Positions 46,796-54,959 are shown, counted from the first letter of the stretch. The stretch is DNA of 64,000 nt from Rickettsiales bacterium UBA4311 (GCA_002394665.1 DGUL01000001.1:53281-117280), one strand, 5' to 3'. A program made the numbers and translations. Notes: generated from the sequence alone by a model not told the origin.

Positions 46796-46807
46796 AAACT
46801 CAAAATA

Positions 46808-47125
46808 CTACTTTCTTCTAATAGACAAAGCCTCTGTAATCTTAATATAATCACTCTCACTTTTCCTCTTCAAATATTTCAATAACTTATTTCTTTTTGC
46901 AACCAAAACCAACAAAGCATACCTCGCTGAATTGTCATTACGATTTTCTTTTACATGTTCTGTTAAATATGCTATTCTTTGTGTCAAAAGTGCAATTTGA
47001 ACATTCGCAGAACCAGTATCAACAGCATTGATCGCAAACTGCTTGATGACACTCTGTTTTAAATCATTAAATTCTTCAACGGAATTGCAAGTACTATCCA
47101 ACTGAGCCAACATACTCCCAGACAT
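46808..47125 (-). CDS. rpsO: 30S ribosomal protein S15
   Basis: 105 aa. The S15 core is recognisable: TGSANVQIALLTQRIAYLTEHVKEN and LVAKRNKLLKYLKRKSESDY, ending ALSIRRK. The usual HxSR box reads NSARYA. It is normally next to pnp or truB; here it leads rplM-rpsI, 12 bases upstream of rplM, so the three probably form one transcript. Confidence 0.93.
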   Translation of the reverse strand: MSGSMLAQLDSTCNSVEEFNDLKQSVIKQFAINAVDTGSANVQIALLTQRIAYLTEHVKENRNDNSARYALLVLVAKRNKLLKYLKRKSESDYIKITEALSIRRK

Positions 47126-47158
47126 AAATCAAAAAAATAATAGTCAAATAACTTTTTT

Positions 47159-47186
47159 TTGATTTATTACTTTTTTCGTGTAAAAT
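47159..47186 (+). promoter_or_regulatory. Promoter of the N-anchored protein gene at 47201
   Basis: -35 TTGATT (47159-47164), a 16-base spacer with a T6 run, -10 TAAAAT (47181-47186), then 14 bases to ATG 47201. An eight-T run abuts the -35. Divergent from rpsO. Confidence 0.55.
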
Positions 47187-47200
47187 ACTCGTGATTATTT

Positions 47201-48766
47201 ATGGAAAAAAATCTTGGTGGCGGTTTCTTGGTTTGGCACCTGGTAGCGATAGTCGGAGCAGTCCTGTTGTTATCGATAATCGGAATAGTCCTTTACAATG
47301 TTTCGTCAAAAGAAGAACCAAAACAAAATAATAATCCACAGCCAGCACAACCGCAACAAACACCAGAAAAAAGGTTTAAAAAAAACTATGTTCAAATAAC
47401 CGATAAAACAACAGGTGCTGTATATCAAAAAGATCCAGAAGAAGATGGAGGATTAGACTTGGATGACTTTGTTCAGGCATTTAAACCAGACCATAAATAT
47501 GAAGTTATTTTCGAGGAACAAAATGATATTGCCTCAGGTGTTGGTAAAAGAGCAACACATGCTGGAAGTTTTTTGGGAAATTTATATAAAAATGGAGACG
47601 ATTTTATAGAAGCCAATGGGTATTACACGTTCCAAAATGGTGAAAGAAAGTATAATGATTTTGATAGAAAACTTTCACAGCAACAATTACAATACAAACA
47701 AAATGATTTCTTTTCAAAAATAGCTTCCATAACCTTGAACGGTCAGCCATACTACAGAAACGCTAAAAATAAAAATGAGAAGGCAACTTTCCATAATCTT
47801 CTGACACGGTTGCAAACTGGACATGGCGATGGCTTACAAATCGACTTTTATCAAGGTCCAAAATATTGTTTTACAGATAATAACAAACCAGATCTTTATG
47901 TAAAAAGTTTTCAAGGAGAATATACAGAATTTGGTTTTCCAAAAACTGGAACAATTAAATATTCGGATGGTTCTGTTGTAAAACTCGCACCAGATATGGA
48001 CGTTTTGAGAGAACAAAACTTGGAGAAGTTGAAACAGAATGTTGAATGTATTAGAATATTAACATCGATATCACAAGAAGGACGGCAAGCTAACTTCGAA
48101 TATTACACACCAAACGGTGGAGAAGTTATAAACGGGCACAAAGCGAAAAGTTTCGACTCCTTACCACCCTTAAAAAAAGGGCAGTATTGTGATGTAAGAT
48201 ACAATCTTACGACCGATAACCCATTCGCACAAAACGATTTTCAACCAATCAAAACATATACAGAATATTTTGATATTATTGACACAAAAGACTACCCAAA
48301 TATTACCTACGCAGAAAATTTTCAATTAGCACTTGCACCCAAGGGGTTTTATAATCAAATCACAGCCAGGTACAACTCATTTAGTCCAAACAACATCAAA
48401 AAAATTACCGTTTCACATAGCGGGGAAGTACTATTTGACGGTACAGACGCAAACAACAGCGATTTCAATGCCGCTCTGTACAATTTAGACACAACCTGTA
48501 AATACCTAATAGAGTATGAAAACCCTATCGATTTAGGTGATGGGCAAGCCACATGCTACCGTGGATATGTCACAAACACATTCTTACCATATGAAGGGCG
48601 ATTATTCGATAAAACAACAGCGGGAAAGAATCTACAAGTACCGATAGCAACAAATATAACGGATTTATGGACGAACAGAACACTGCAAACACAGAAAGTA
48701 TACAATAACGAACAGTTGCATGACCTTAGGACAGCATTGGTGCGTGTTCCAACCCAAGGTGCATAA
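47201..48766 (+). CDS. N-terminally anchored protein of unknown function
   Basis: 521 aa. One N-terminal membrane helix (about 10-32, WHLVAIVGAVLLLSIIGIVL) acting as an uncleaved anchor, a Pro/Gln/Asn linker, then a large domain with repeated beta-like units and DG turns (for example TGTIKYSDGSVVKLAP; ITLNGQPYYRNAKN). No cysteine pattern or catalytic motif stands out, and I do not recognise the family. In composition it resembles the protein at 40537 and the hairpin proteins, so it may belong to the same functional group. Confidence 0.75.
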   Translation: MEKNLGGGFLVWHLVAIVGAVLLLSIIGIVLYNVSSKEEPKQNNNPQPAQPQQTPEKRFKKNYVQITDKTTGAVYQKDPEEDGGLDLDDFVQAFKPDHKYEVIFEEQNDIASGVGKRATHAGSFLGNLYKNGDDFIEANGYYTFQNGERKYNDFDRKLSQQQLQYKQNDFFSKIASITLNGQPYYRNAKNKNEKATFHNLLTRLQTGHGDGLQIDFYQGPKYCFTDNNKPDLYVKSFQGEYTEFGFPKTGTIKYSDGSVVKLAPDMDVLREQNLEKLKQNVECIRILTSISQEGRQANFEYYTPNGGEVINGHKAKSFDSLPPLKKGQYCDVRYNLTTDNPFAQNDFQPIKTYTEYFDIIDTKDYPNITYAENFQLALAPKGFYNQITARYNSFSPNNIKKITVSHSGEVLFDGTDANNSDFNAALYNLDTTCKYLIEYENPIDLGDGQATCYRGYVTNTFLPYEGRLFDKTTAGKNLQVPIATNITDLWTNRTLQTQKVYNNEQLHDLRTALVRVPTQGA

Positions 48767-48838
48767 GTGTTATTACGATCTCTATTAAAAAAAAAATGCC
48801 AAACTTGCAACAAATGCATTATTTGCTTTTAATTTTCT

Positions 48839-49780
48839 ATGTTTTTCTGTATCTGTATGGATCTTCCACAAGACTACATCGGTCGTAGAATTGACAGATT
48901 TCTCCGCGAGACTTTTGGCATTTTACAAAGCAAAATTTGTATACTTTCAAAACAAAAAAAACTATTGATAAATGGAGAAAGTGTAAAATTTGATTATCGT
49001 TTGAAAAAAGGAGATAAAATTGAAGTTTTAGATAATGACATCAAAGAAATGGCAAAAAACAGCAAATCAAAAAACAACACACGAAAAGAAAAAGACGAAA
49101 AAAGAAAAAAAACAGAATTACCAACAGAGATGGTTTACAAATTAAAAAATGCAATAATATACGAGGACGATGATGTTCTTGCGATAAACAAACCATACGG
49201 ATTGAGTGTCCAAGGCGGAACAGGTGTAAAACATTGTTTAGAGGATTTTTTTCATATTTTGTGCGATAAAAAATTGCGAATAGTTCACAGAATAGATAAA
49301 GATACAAGCGGAATTTTACTTTTGGCAAAAAACCTTGAAACAGCAACAAAATTGACAGAAATGTTCAAATTGAGAGAAGTTCATAAAAAATATCTTGCCG
49401 TGCTTGATGGAATACCTGTGAAAAAACGCGGAACAATAAAAACTTATATTTTTCAATCTAACGAAGATAATATTGCTTATAATGCTCGTTCAATGGAGGA
49501 AAGACTTGCTGGCAAACAGGCAATTACAAAATACAATGTTATAAGAGAAAACAAAAAAGAAAAAATCTCACTCGTTGAATTTTTTCCTCTTACAGGACGA
49601 AAGCATCAAATCCGTTTGCACGCACAAAAAATAAAGTGTCCTATCGTTGGAGATGAAAAATACGGCTTTGGAAATCAAAAAAATAAAAAACTCCAACTTT
49701 TTGCCATTGAAATTGACGCCTCACCTATAATTAAACTAAAACTTGAAGAAAAAGACTTCCCAACAATGATTAAAGTATAA
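48839..49780 (+). CDS. RluA-family 23S rRNA pseudouridine synthase
   Basis: 313 aa with an N-terminal S4 RNA-binding domain (IGRRIDRFLRETFGI; KKLLINGESVKFDYRLKKGD), a Lys-rich linker, and the RluA catalytic domain: VLAINKPYGLSVQGGTG, RIVHRIDKDTSGILLLAKN with the catalytic Asp, and LTGRKHQIRLHAQ. The order fits RluC or RluD; distinguishing them needs alignment. The start may be ATG 48857 (MDLPQDY). Confidence 0.92.
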   Translation: MFFCICMDLPQDYIGRRIDRFLRETFGILQSKICILSKQKKLLINGESVKFDYRLKKGDKIEVLDNDIKEMAKNSKSKNNTRKEKDEKRKKTELPTEMVYKLKNAIIYEDDDVLAINKPYGLSVQGGTGVKHCLEDFFHILCDKKLRIVHRIDKDTSGILLLAKNLETATKLTEMFKLREVHKKYLAVLDGIPVKKRGTIKTYIFQSNEDNIAYNARSMEERLAGKQAITKYNVIRENKKEKISLVEFFPLTGRKHQIRLHAQKIKCPIVGDEKYGFGNQKNKKLQLFAIEIDASPIIKLKLEEKDFPTMIKV

Positions 49781-49792
49781 AACTTTTTTCAC

Positions 49793-49817
49793 TTGACATC
49801 AAAAAAAAAAAAAAAAA
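49793..49817 (+). promoter_or_regulatory. TTGACA followed by A17 upstream of the HAD-nucleotidyltransferase gene
   Basis: A perfect -35 TTGACA (49793-49798) is followed by TC and seventeen A (49801-49817), then GAGAGATTAG and ATG 49828. No good -10 sits at 17 bases in the present phase; the nearest candidates (AGATTA) are about 22 bases away. GAGAG could serve as a ribosome-binding site. A change in A number would alter promoter geometry. Confidence 0.45.
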
Positions 49818-49827
49818 GAGAGATTAG

Positions 49828-51195
49828 ATGGATAAAATAAAATACATATTGTCCGACATGGATGGTGTGCTAATTGATGCAAGAGATTGGCACTATGACG
49901 CACTAAACGAGGCGTTAGTTGAATGTGGATATGAACCGATAGAGAGAGAAGATCATTTGAAAAATTTTGATGGTCTTTCTACAAAACAGAAACTCAAAAA
50001 ACTTGTTGAAAGCGGAAGAATAAAATTAGAAGATTGTGAAAAAATCGAAACAATAAAACAAGAAAAAACTGCGAAAATTGGTGGTGAAAGAATTTCGCCT
50101 ATCATTACACATCTTGAAGCATTTAAAAAATTACGTGATGATGGATATAAAATATGTTGTTGCTCAAATTCAATTCGTGCAACCGTTGAATTGTTTTTGA
50201 AACAGGCACAAATATTGCCATTATTGGATTTCTTTTTATCTAATCAGGATTGCCGACGCAAAAAACCAGCACCAGATATTTATGTCGAAGCGATGAAACG
50301 TTTTGGTGCAAAACCGGAAGAATGTTTAATTCTTGAAGATCAAGAAAATGGACTTCGTGCGGCAAAAGCAAGCGGTGGATATATCTTGAAAATTGACGAT
50401 ATACTTGATGTAAATTATGAAAACATCAAAAATAAAATAAACCAAATTGAAGAAAAACAAACAATCAATATTGTAATTCCAGCAGCGGGTGCAGGAAGTC
50501 GTTTCGCAAAAGAAGGCTATAAAGATCCAAAACCATTTATTGACGTCAATGGTAAGCCGATGATTGAAAATGTTTTGGAAAACTTAAAATATCCAAACGC
50601 GAGATATATTGTAATTACACAACAAAAATATCTGGAAAATTACATTAGTGCGGTGTGCGACATAAAGAAAAAATATAATGTAGAATTTGTTTGCGTAGAT
50701 GGTTTGACAGAAGGAACGGTATGTTCGGTTTTACAAGCAAGAAGTTTAATAAACAATAATGTTCCGCTTGTCATTGCAAATTCAGACCAAATAGTAGATA
50801 TAGACTTTCAAAAATTTATTGATGATTGCCTTGAAAGACAACTTGACGGATCAATTTTAACCTTTTTAGACGAAGAACAAAACCCAAAATGGTCTTTTGC
50901 AAAAGTTGATGATAAAGGTTATATCACAGAAGTTAAAGAAAAACAAGTTATTTCAAATCGTGCAACCGTCGGTATTTATATGTGGAGTAAAGGTAAAGAT
51001 TTTGTCAATAGTTCTATTGATATGATTGCTCGCAATGAAAGAGTAAATAATGAATTTTACACCTGTCCAACATATAACTATCTAATACAAGAAGGTAAAA
51101 AAATTGGTTTTTACGATATATCTTTTGAACAAATGCACGGAATTGGAACGCCAAATGATTTGAAGAAATATCTTGAATTGACAGCCGAGAAGTAA
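49828..51195 (+). CDS. HAD phosphatase fused to a sugar nucleotidyltransferase
   Basis: 455 aa in two parts. Residues 1 to about 205 are a HAD hydrolase of the beta-phosphoglucomutase type (LSDMDGVLIDARDWHYDALN; CCSNSIRATVE; KKPAPDIYVEA; ILEDQENGLRAA). Residues about 212-455 are a nucleotidyltransferase (NIVIPAAGAGSRFAKEGYKD, then PKPFIDVNGKPMIENVLENL, and IANSDQIVDID as metal site). This would make or recycle a sugar phosphate and activate it as a nucleotide sugar for surface glycans; the exact sugar is unknown. The next gene, a cupin, follows after 16 bases. A poly-A run lies just upstream. It looks like a small glycan-modification module, possibly acquired. Confidence 0.85.
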   Translation: MDKIKYILSDMDGVLIDARDWHYDALNEALVECGYEPIEREDHLKNFDGLSTKQKLKKLVESGRIKLEDCEKIETIKQEKTAKIGGERISPIITHLEAFKKLRDDGYKICCCSNSIRATVELFLKQAQILPLLDFFLSNQDCRRKKPAPDIYVEAMKRFGAKPEECLILEDQENGLRAAKASGGYILKIDDILDVNYENIKNKINQIEEKQTINIVIPAAGAGSRFAKEGYKDPKPFIDVNGKPMIENVLENLKYPNARYIVITQQKYLENYISAVCDIKKKYNVEFVCVDGLTEGTVCSVLQARSLINNNVPLVIANSDQIVDIDFQKFIDDCLERQLDGSILTFLDEEQNPKWSFAKVDDKGYITEVKEKQVISNRATVGIYMWSKGKDFVNSSIDMIARNERVNNEFYTCPTYNYLIQEGKKIGFYDISFEQMHGIGTPNDLKKYLELTAEK

Positions 51196-51211
51196 AATAA
51201 AAAAACTTTTT

Positions 51212-51535
51212 ATGAAAAAAGAAAGAATTGAAAATTTTACTCGTGGGTGGTTTATTGGCAATTTTGAGCCAAGTTTGTATAAAACAAATGATTTTGAAGT
51301 TGCGGTAAAAGAATATAAAAAAGGAGACAAAGAAGCCAGACACTTGCATAAAATCGCTACGGAATATACCCTAATTATAAGCGGAAAAGTCAAAATGAAT
51401 AGCGTTGAATATATTGCTGGTGATATTGTAATTGTTGAACCAAACGAAAGTTGTGATTTTGAATGCCTTGAAGATGGAACAAAAAATGTTGTAGTAAAAA
51501 TACCGGGTGCAAACAATGATAAATATTTAGTATAA
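51212..51535 (+). CDS. Small cupin-domain protein
   Basis: 107 aa single-domain cupin. Motif 1 region is HLHKIATEYTLIISGKVKMN and motif 2 is YIAGDIVIVEPNESCDFEC. Metal-ligand His residues are partly kept in motif 1 (HLH); motif 2 lacks the His. Coupled to the HAD-nucleotidyltransferase, so a role in the same sugar pathway (for example as an isomerase or regulator) is inference. Confidence 0.78.
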   Translation: MKKERIENFTRGWFIGNFEPSLYKTNDFEVAVKEYKKGDKEARHLHKIATEYTLIISGKVKMNSVEYIAGDIVIVEPNESCDFECLEDGTKNVVVKIPGANNDKYLV

Positions 51536-51570
51536 ATTTTGACAGCAAATATCTATTGTTTTGTCTTCCC

Positions 51571-51600
51571 TTGACAAAAAATTTAATCGTAATGTTTAAT
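51571..51600 (+). promoter_or_regulatory. Promoter of the IscU-IscA fusion gene
   Basis: Perfect TTGACA (51571-51576), 18-base spacer, TTTAAT (51595-51600), and ATG only 5 bases later (51606), implying a leaderless mRNA. An alternative -10 (TAATGT, 51590) would have a poor spacer. Confidence 0.5.
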
Positions 51601-51605
51601 CAGCG

Positions 51606-52451
51606 ATGCCAAAATATAACGATAACATATTAAATTACTACAATGATGACAGCCGCATTGGCTCTTTTGATGCCAAAGATAAAAATGTCGGCACAGGTCT
51701 GGTTGGCTCCCCATCTTGTGGAGATGTAATGAAACTGCAAATAAAGGTTAAAGAAAAAAATAGCAAAAAAATTATAGAAGATGCGAAAATTTTGGTTTTT
51801 GGTTGTGGCTCTGCAAAGGCATCAAGCAGTTATGTTGCTGAACAACTTGTTGGAAAAACACTTGAAGAAGCATTAAAAATTAAAAACACAGATATAGCAA
51901 ACTACCTTGAATTGCCAAAATTAAAACTGCATTGCTCCGTCCTTGCAGAAGGTGCAATAAAACAAGCAGTAGAAGACTATAATAACAAACAAGCAGGGAA
52001 AACTACAAAACAAACACAAAAAAATATTGAAACTGGTTGCAATTTTGATAAAGAGAATTTCAAATTAGAAATTTCCAAAGAGGCAATTTTATTCGTAAAA
52101 AATACTCTTGAAAAAATTTCAAAAGAAAAAAATGAAAAAAATACAAAAGAGATTATAAAAGGCATCCGTCTAAATCTTGAAGAAGGGCATTGCGGTTTGA
52201 TGTATAAAGTGCGTTATATCAAAGAAACAGAAGATACAAAACAAGACATTGATTTTATTGCAAAAGCCGATAATTATGAACTTCATATTTTTATCAAAAA
52301 AGCAGAAGCCGATATTTTAAACGGCACAAAAATTGAGTATAAAGAAGAAAACCTAAAACGCGGGCTTGTTTTTCAAAATCCAAGAGAAACTGGACGTTGC
52401 AACTGTGGAATGAATTTTTTTACGGAAAAAAGTAAGAAAGGAAATTGTTAG
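51606..52451 (+). CDS. IscU-IscA fusion protein (Fe-S scaffold plus A-type carrier)
   Basis: 281 aa. Residues 1 to about 130 are a complete IscU scaffold: VGTGLVGSPSCGDVMKLQIK (C38, D40), FGCGSAKASSSYVAEQL (C67), KNTDIANYLELPKLKLHCSV (H109, C110), with LPKLK in place of the LPPVK motif that binds the HscA chaperone. After a 20-residue linker, residues about 150-275 form an A-type carrier domain: ISKEAILFVKNTL, GHCGLMYKV (C196), GRCNCGMNF (C265, C267). All six cluster cysteines are present. IscU and IscA are normally separate genes next to each other, so this is a probable fusion by stop-codon loss. No iscS, hscA or fdx is adjacent. A separate A-type protein is encoded at 6245. Confidence 0.9.
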   Translation: MPKYNDNILNYYNDDSRIGSFDAKDKNVGTGLVGSPSCGDVMKLQIKVKEKNSKKIIEDAKILVFGCGSAKASSSYVAEQLVGKTLEEALKIKNTDIANYLELPKLKLHCSVLAEGAIKQAVEDYNNKQAGKTTKQTQKNIETGCNFDKENFKLEISKEAILFVKNTLEKISKEKNEKNTKEIIKGIRLNLEEGHCGLMYKVRYIKETEDTKQDIDFIAKADNYELHIFIKKAEADILNGTKIEYKEENLKRGLVFQNPRETGRCNCGMNFFTEKSKKGNC

Positions 52452-52515
52452 TAAAAAACCAAAACTATATCGCACTTTTCACCGTTATAAGGGGTTTATA
52501 GTTCTAAATTACAGA

Positions 52516-52657
52516 TAAAGTGAAAATTTTTCCCCGCCCCGCTCGCTTTGCTCGCTCCCACCCCAAACGCTCGCTGTCGCTCGCGTCCCCCACCCACCCA
52601 CCCGCCCGCCCCGCAGGGGCGGGCGGGTGGGTGGGTGGGAAGAATTTTGCACTTTAC
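52516..52657. repeat. GC-rich inverted-repeat element
   Basis: An abrupt GC-rich block inside a very AT-rich region. A perfect 24-base inverted repeat (52589-52612 with 52616-52639, loop GCA) is built from CCCA/CCCG units, so one strand carries repeated GGGT. To its left, about 55 bases hold repeats of GCTCGCT. Outside, imperfect arms match (AAAGTGAAAATTTTTCC against AAAGTGCAAAATTCTTCC in inverse orientation), so the whole unit looks like one nested palindrome of about 140 bases. It lies between the IscU-IscA gene and prmC, with no ORF. Confidence 0.85.
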
Positions 52658-52732
52658 ACAAATTCTCATTATTAAACACAAACGTCAAGTTATAAAAAGT
52701 TGAAAGTTATATCTAATTTTTCACATTGAAAT

Positions 52733-53623
52733 GTGCGATATAACGAACTTTTACAACTCGCGGAAACAAAACTCATAGAAAAAGGTATAGACAAAAAAAC
52801 AGCAAAAAAAGACGCAGAAGATATATTCATAAGCATATTTCATTGCAAAAAAAGTGATTTAATTACGCACAAAAACCAAGAAGCGGGCGAGATAAACGCA
52901 AAAATTTTTTTACAAGCAATAGACCAACGAACAAATGGCAAACCGGTAGCATATATTACACATAATACAAACTTTTTTAACTATGATTTTTTTGTAAATG
53001 AAAGTTGTTTAATTCCGCGAGTTGATAGCGAAATTATAGTTGAAAATGCTTTGAATTATGCAGTTTCTTTGCTAAAACGACAAAACCAAAAAACACTAAA
53101 AATTCTTGATGCTTGTTGCGGAAGTGGCTGTCTCGGCATCTCACTCGCGAAAAGTTTAATAGATAAAAAACTTATTTCACCGAATAATATAGAACTAACT
53201 TTGCTTGATAAATCCAGCCCAGCAATTCAGGTGGCAAAAATAAATCTACAAAAACACACGATAAAAGCAAAACTTATGGTTGCAGATATTTTAACAACTG
53301 GACTTGGAAACGATAAATATGATATAATTTTATGTAATCCGCCATATATTGAAACCGAAACAATAAAAACACTTGATAAAGAAGTAAGAGATTTTGAGCC
53401 ACATATGGCACTTGATGGAGGGGCGGATGGGCTGATTTTCTACAAATCAATTTCAAACCACCTTGCAAAAAATCTAACTGAAGACAGCAAAGCATTTTTT
53501 GAAATTGGCTACAATCAAGGTAAAACCGCAAAAGAGATTTTTGAAAAAGTCGGTTTTCTTGTTGAAGTAGCAAAAGATTACGGCAAGCAAGATAGGTGTT
53601 TAATTGTAAAAATTAAACATTAG
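52733..53623 (+). CDS. prmC: Peptide chain release factor N5-glutamine methyltransferase
   Basis: 296 aa. Methylates the GGQ glutamine of release factors. N-terminal helical domain with GKPVAYITHNTNFFNYDFFV and LIPRVDSEIIVE, then a SAM-binding Rossmann fold (ILDACCGSGCLGISLA) and the NPPY motif (ILCNPPYIETE). GTG 52733 gives the expected start; an ATG two bases upstream is out of frame. Confidence 0.94.
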   Translation: MRYNELLQLAETKLIEKGIDKKTAKKDAEDIFISIFHCKKSDLITHKNQEAGEINAKIFLQAIDQRTNGKPVAYITHNTNFFNYDFFVNESCLIPRVDSEIIVENALNYAVSLLKRQNQKTLKILDACCGSGCLGISLAKSLIDKKLISPNNIELTLLDKSSPAIQVAKINLQKHTIKAKLMVADILTTGLGNDKYDIILCNPPYIETETIKTLDKEVRDFEPHMALDGGADGLIFYKSISNHLAKNLTEDSKAFFEIGYNQGKTAKEIFEKVGFLVEVAKDYGKQDRCLIVKIKH

Positions 53624-53654
53624 ATAGTCAAACAACTTATAAAGAACAAACTTA

Positions 53655-53681
53655 TTGAATATAAAATTCGTCCAATATAAT
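53655..53681 (+). promoter_or_regulatory. Promoter of fabD
   Basis: TTGAAT (53655-53660), 15-base spacer, perfect TATAAT (53676-53681), then 10 bases to ATG 53692. The spacer is a little short. Confidence 0.5.
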
Positions 53682-53691
53682 ACTCATCAAT

Positions 53692-54648
53692 ATGAAAACA
53701 CTTTTAATTTTTCCGGGTCAAGGAAGTCAATATGTTGGAATGGGAAAAGATATTTATGATAATTATGAATATACAAAAAAGGCTTTTCAACAAGTAAATG
53801 AGGCACTTGGTGAAGATTTTACAAACCTTATTTTCAACGGCAATGAAGAGGATTTGAAAAAAAGTTATAATACTCAACCAGCATTGATGGCGGTCTCTGT
53901 TGCGATATATTTAGCGTTAAAGCAAGAATATGGCACAAAACTTGATGAATTAAACATTCAAGGAGTTGCGGGACACTCATTGGGCGAATATTCGGCCTTG
54001 TGCGTCGCTGGCGGGCTTTCAATTCAAGATACGGCAAAAATTTTGCGTCAACGCGGACAAGCAATGTTTAATTGCGTAAGCAATGACACGAGGATGTTGG
54101 CGGTTATAGGTAGCGATAAAAACACAATACAAAATGCTATTGACGCGGTCTCTCCAAAATGTTTAGTAATCGCCAATAGCAACAGCATAGGGCAAATCGT
54201 CGTCAGCGGTTATCTTGAAGATATTGAGAAATTCAAAACGGAGATGAACGGCAAGGCAAAAAAACTAATTCCATTGCCTGTCAGTGGGGCTTTTCATTCT
54301 CCTTTAATGCAAAAAGCACAAAATGAAATTGAAAGCGAAATTGAAAAATTGCAAATTCAAGCACCAAAATACAAAATTCTTCAAAACTTTTCAGGGAAAT
54401 TTGAAAGCGAACCTTCCGTGATTAAAAAAAATCTTCAAAAGCAAATTACTGCTCCGGTTTTGTGGTGCGAAAATATGCAAATGGCAATAGAACAGGGATT
54501 TGACACTTTTATTGAAATCGGGGCAAAAAATGTGCTTACCGGCTTGCTAAAACGTATTATCCCAGAAGACAAAAAAGAGCGGATTAAACTTATAAATGTT
54601 GAAAAAGTTGAGGATGTTAAAAACTTATTCAACAACTTAAACTCCTAA
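53692..54648 (+). CDS. fabD: Malonyl-CoA:ACP transacylase
   Basis: 318 aa. Loads malonyl groups onto acyl carrier protein for fatty acid synthesis. Motifs: LIFPGQGSQYVGMGKDIY, the nucleophile elbow GVAGHSLGEYSAL with the catalytic Ser, and the catalytic His in PVSGAFHSPLM. No other fab gene is adjacent. Its 3' end overlaps the convergent small gene by 4 bases. Confidence 0.96.
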   Translation: MKTLLIFPGQGSQYVGMGKDIYDNYEYTKKAFQQVNEALGEDFTNLIFNGNEEDLKKSYNTQPALMAVSVAIYLALKQEYGTKLDELNIQGVAGHSLGEYSALCVAGGLSIQDTAKILRQRGQAMFNCVSNDTRMLAVIGSDKNTIQNAIDAVSPKCLVIANSNSIGQIVVSGYLEDIEKFKTEMNGKAKKLIPLPVSGAFHSPLMQKAQNEIESEIEKLQIQAPKYKILQNFSGKFESEPSVIKKNLQKQITAPVLWCENMQMAIEQGFDTFIEIGAKNVLTGLLKRIIPEDKKERIKLINVEKVEDVKNLFNNLNS

Positions 54649-54959
54649 AACAACGAGCAACATTTATTTTGGTCATTATATTTTTCTTTATCAAAAGACA
54701 TTTCTTTATTTATTTCTTTCCAGCTTTCAACATCAATTATTTCAGGTTTTCCACTATTCTTCCACTTTACGCTTTTTGTTTTTTTTACACCTTTATTTTT
54801 ATTTGTTCCACTATCAACAGAACTGAAATTCTTACTATTTACATTCTTCATTCCACTATCTGAACTTATTGAAGGCTTAAAATTACTTCCAAACTCATAT
54901 TCCTTTTCAAACAACACTTGCTTACAACTCTTACTGCCTTTAAAGTCGCTGCTATCCAT
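54645..54959 (-). CDS. Small Ser/Lys-rich protein with a C-terminal CaaX-like box
   Basis: 104 aa, hydrophilic throughout, rich in Ser, Lys and Asn, with no signal peptide or membrane helix and no recognised domain. It ends NKCCSLF: the last four residues fit the eukaryotic prenylation box (Cys, two residues, X with X = Phe), with a neighbouring Cys that could be palmitoylated. A TAAAAT -10-like sequence lies 12 bases before ATG 54959, preceded by an A9 run. Low-complexity composition means it could be spurious; the promoter and termination at the fabD stop favour a real gene. Confidence 0.5.
   Translation of the reverse strand: MDSSDFKGSKSCKQVLFEKEYEFGSNFKPSISSDSGMKNVNSKNFSSVDSGTNKNKGVKKTKSVKWKNSGKPEIIDVESWKEINKEMSFDKEKYNDQNKCCSLF

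Noticed and set aside
52532..52640. CRISPR array or coding sequence in the GC-rich block
   Set aside because: No regular repeat-spacer pattern; the structure is a palindrome plus short repeats, and the minus-strand 61-codon frame across it is low-complexity readout.
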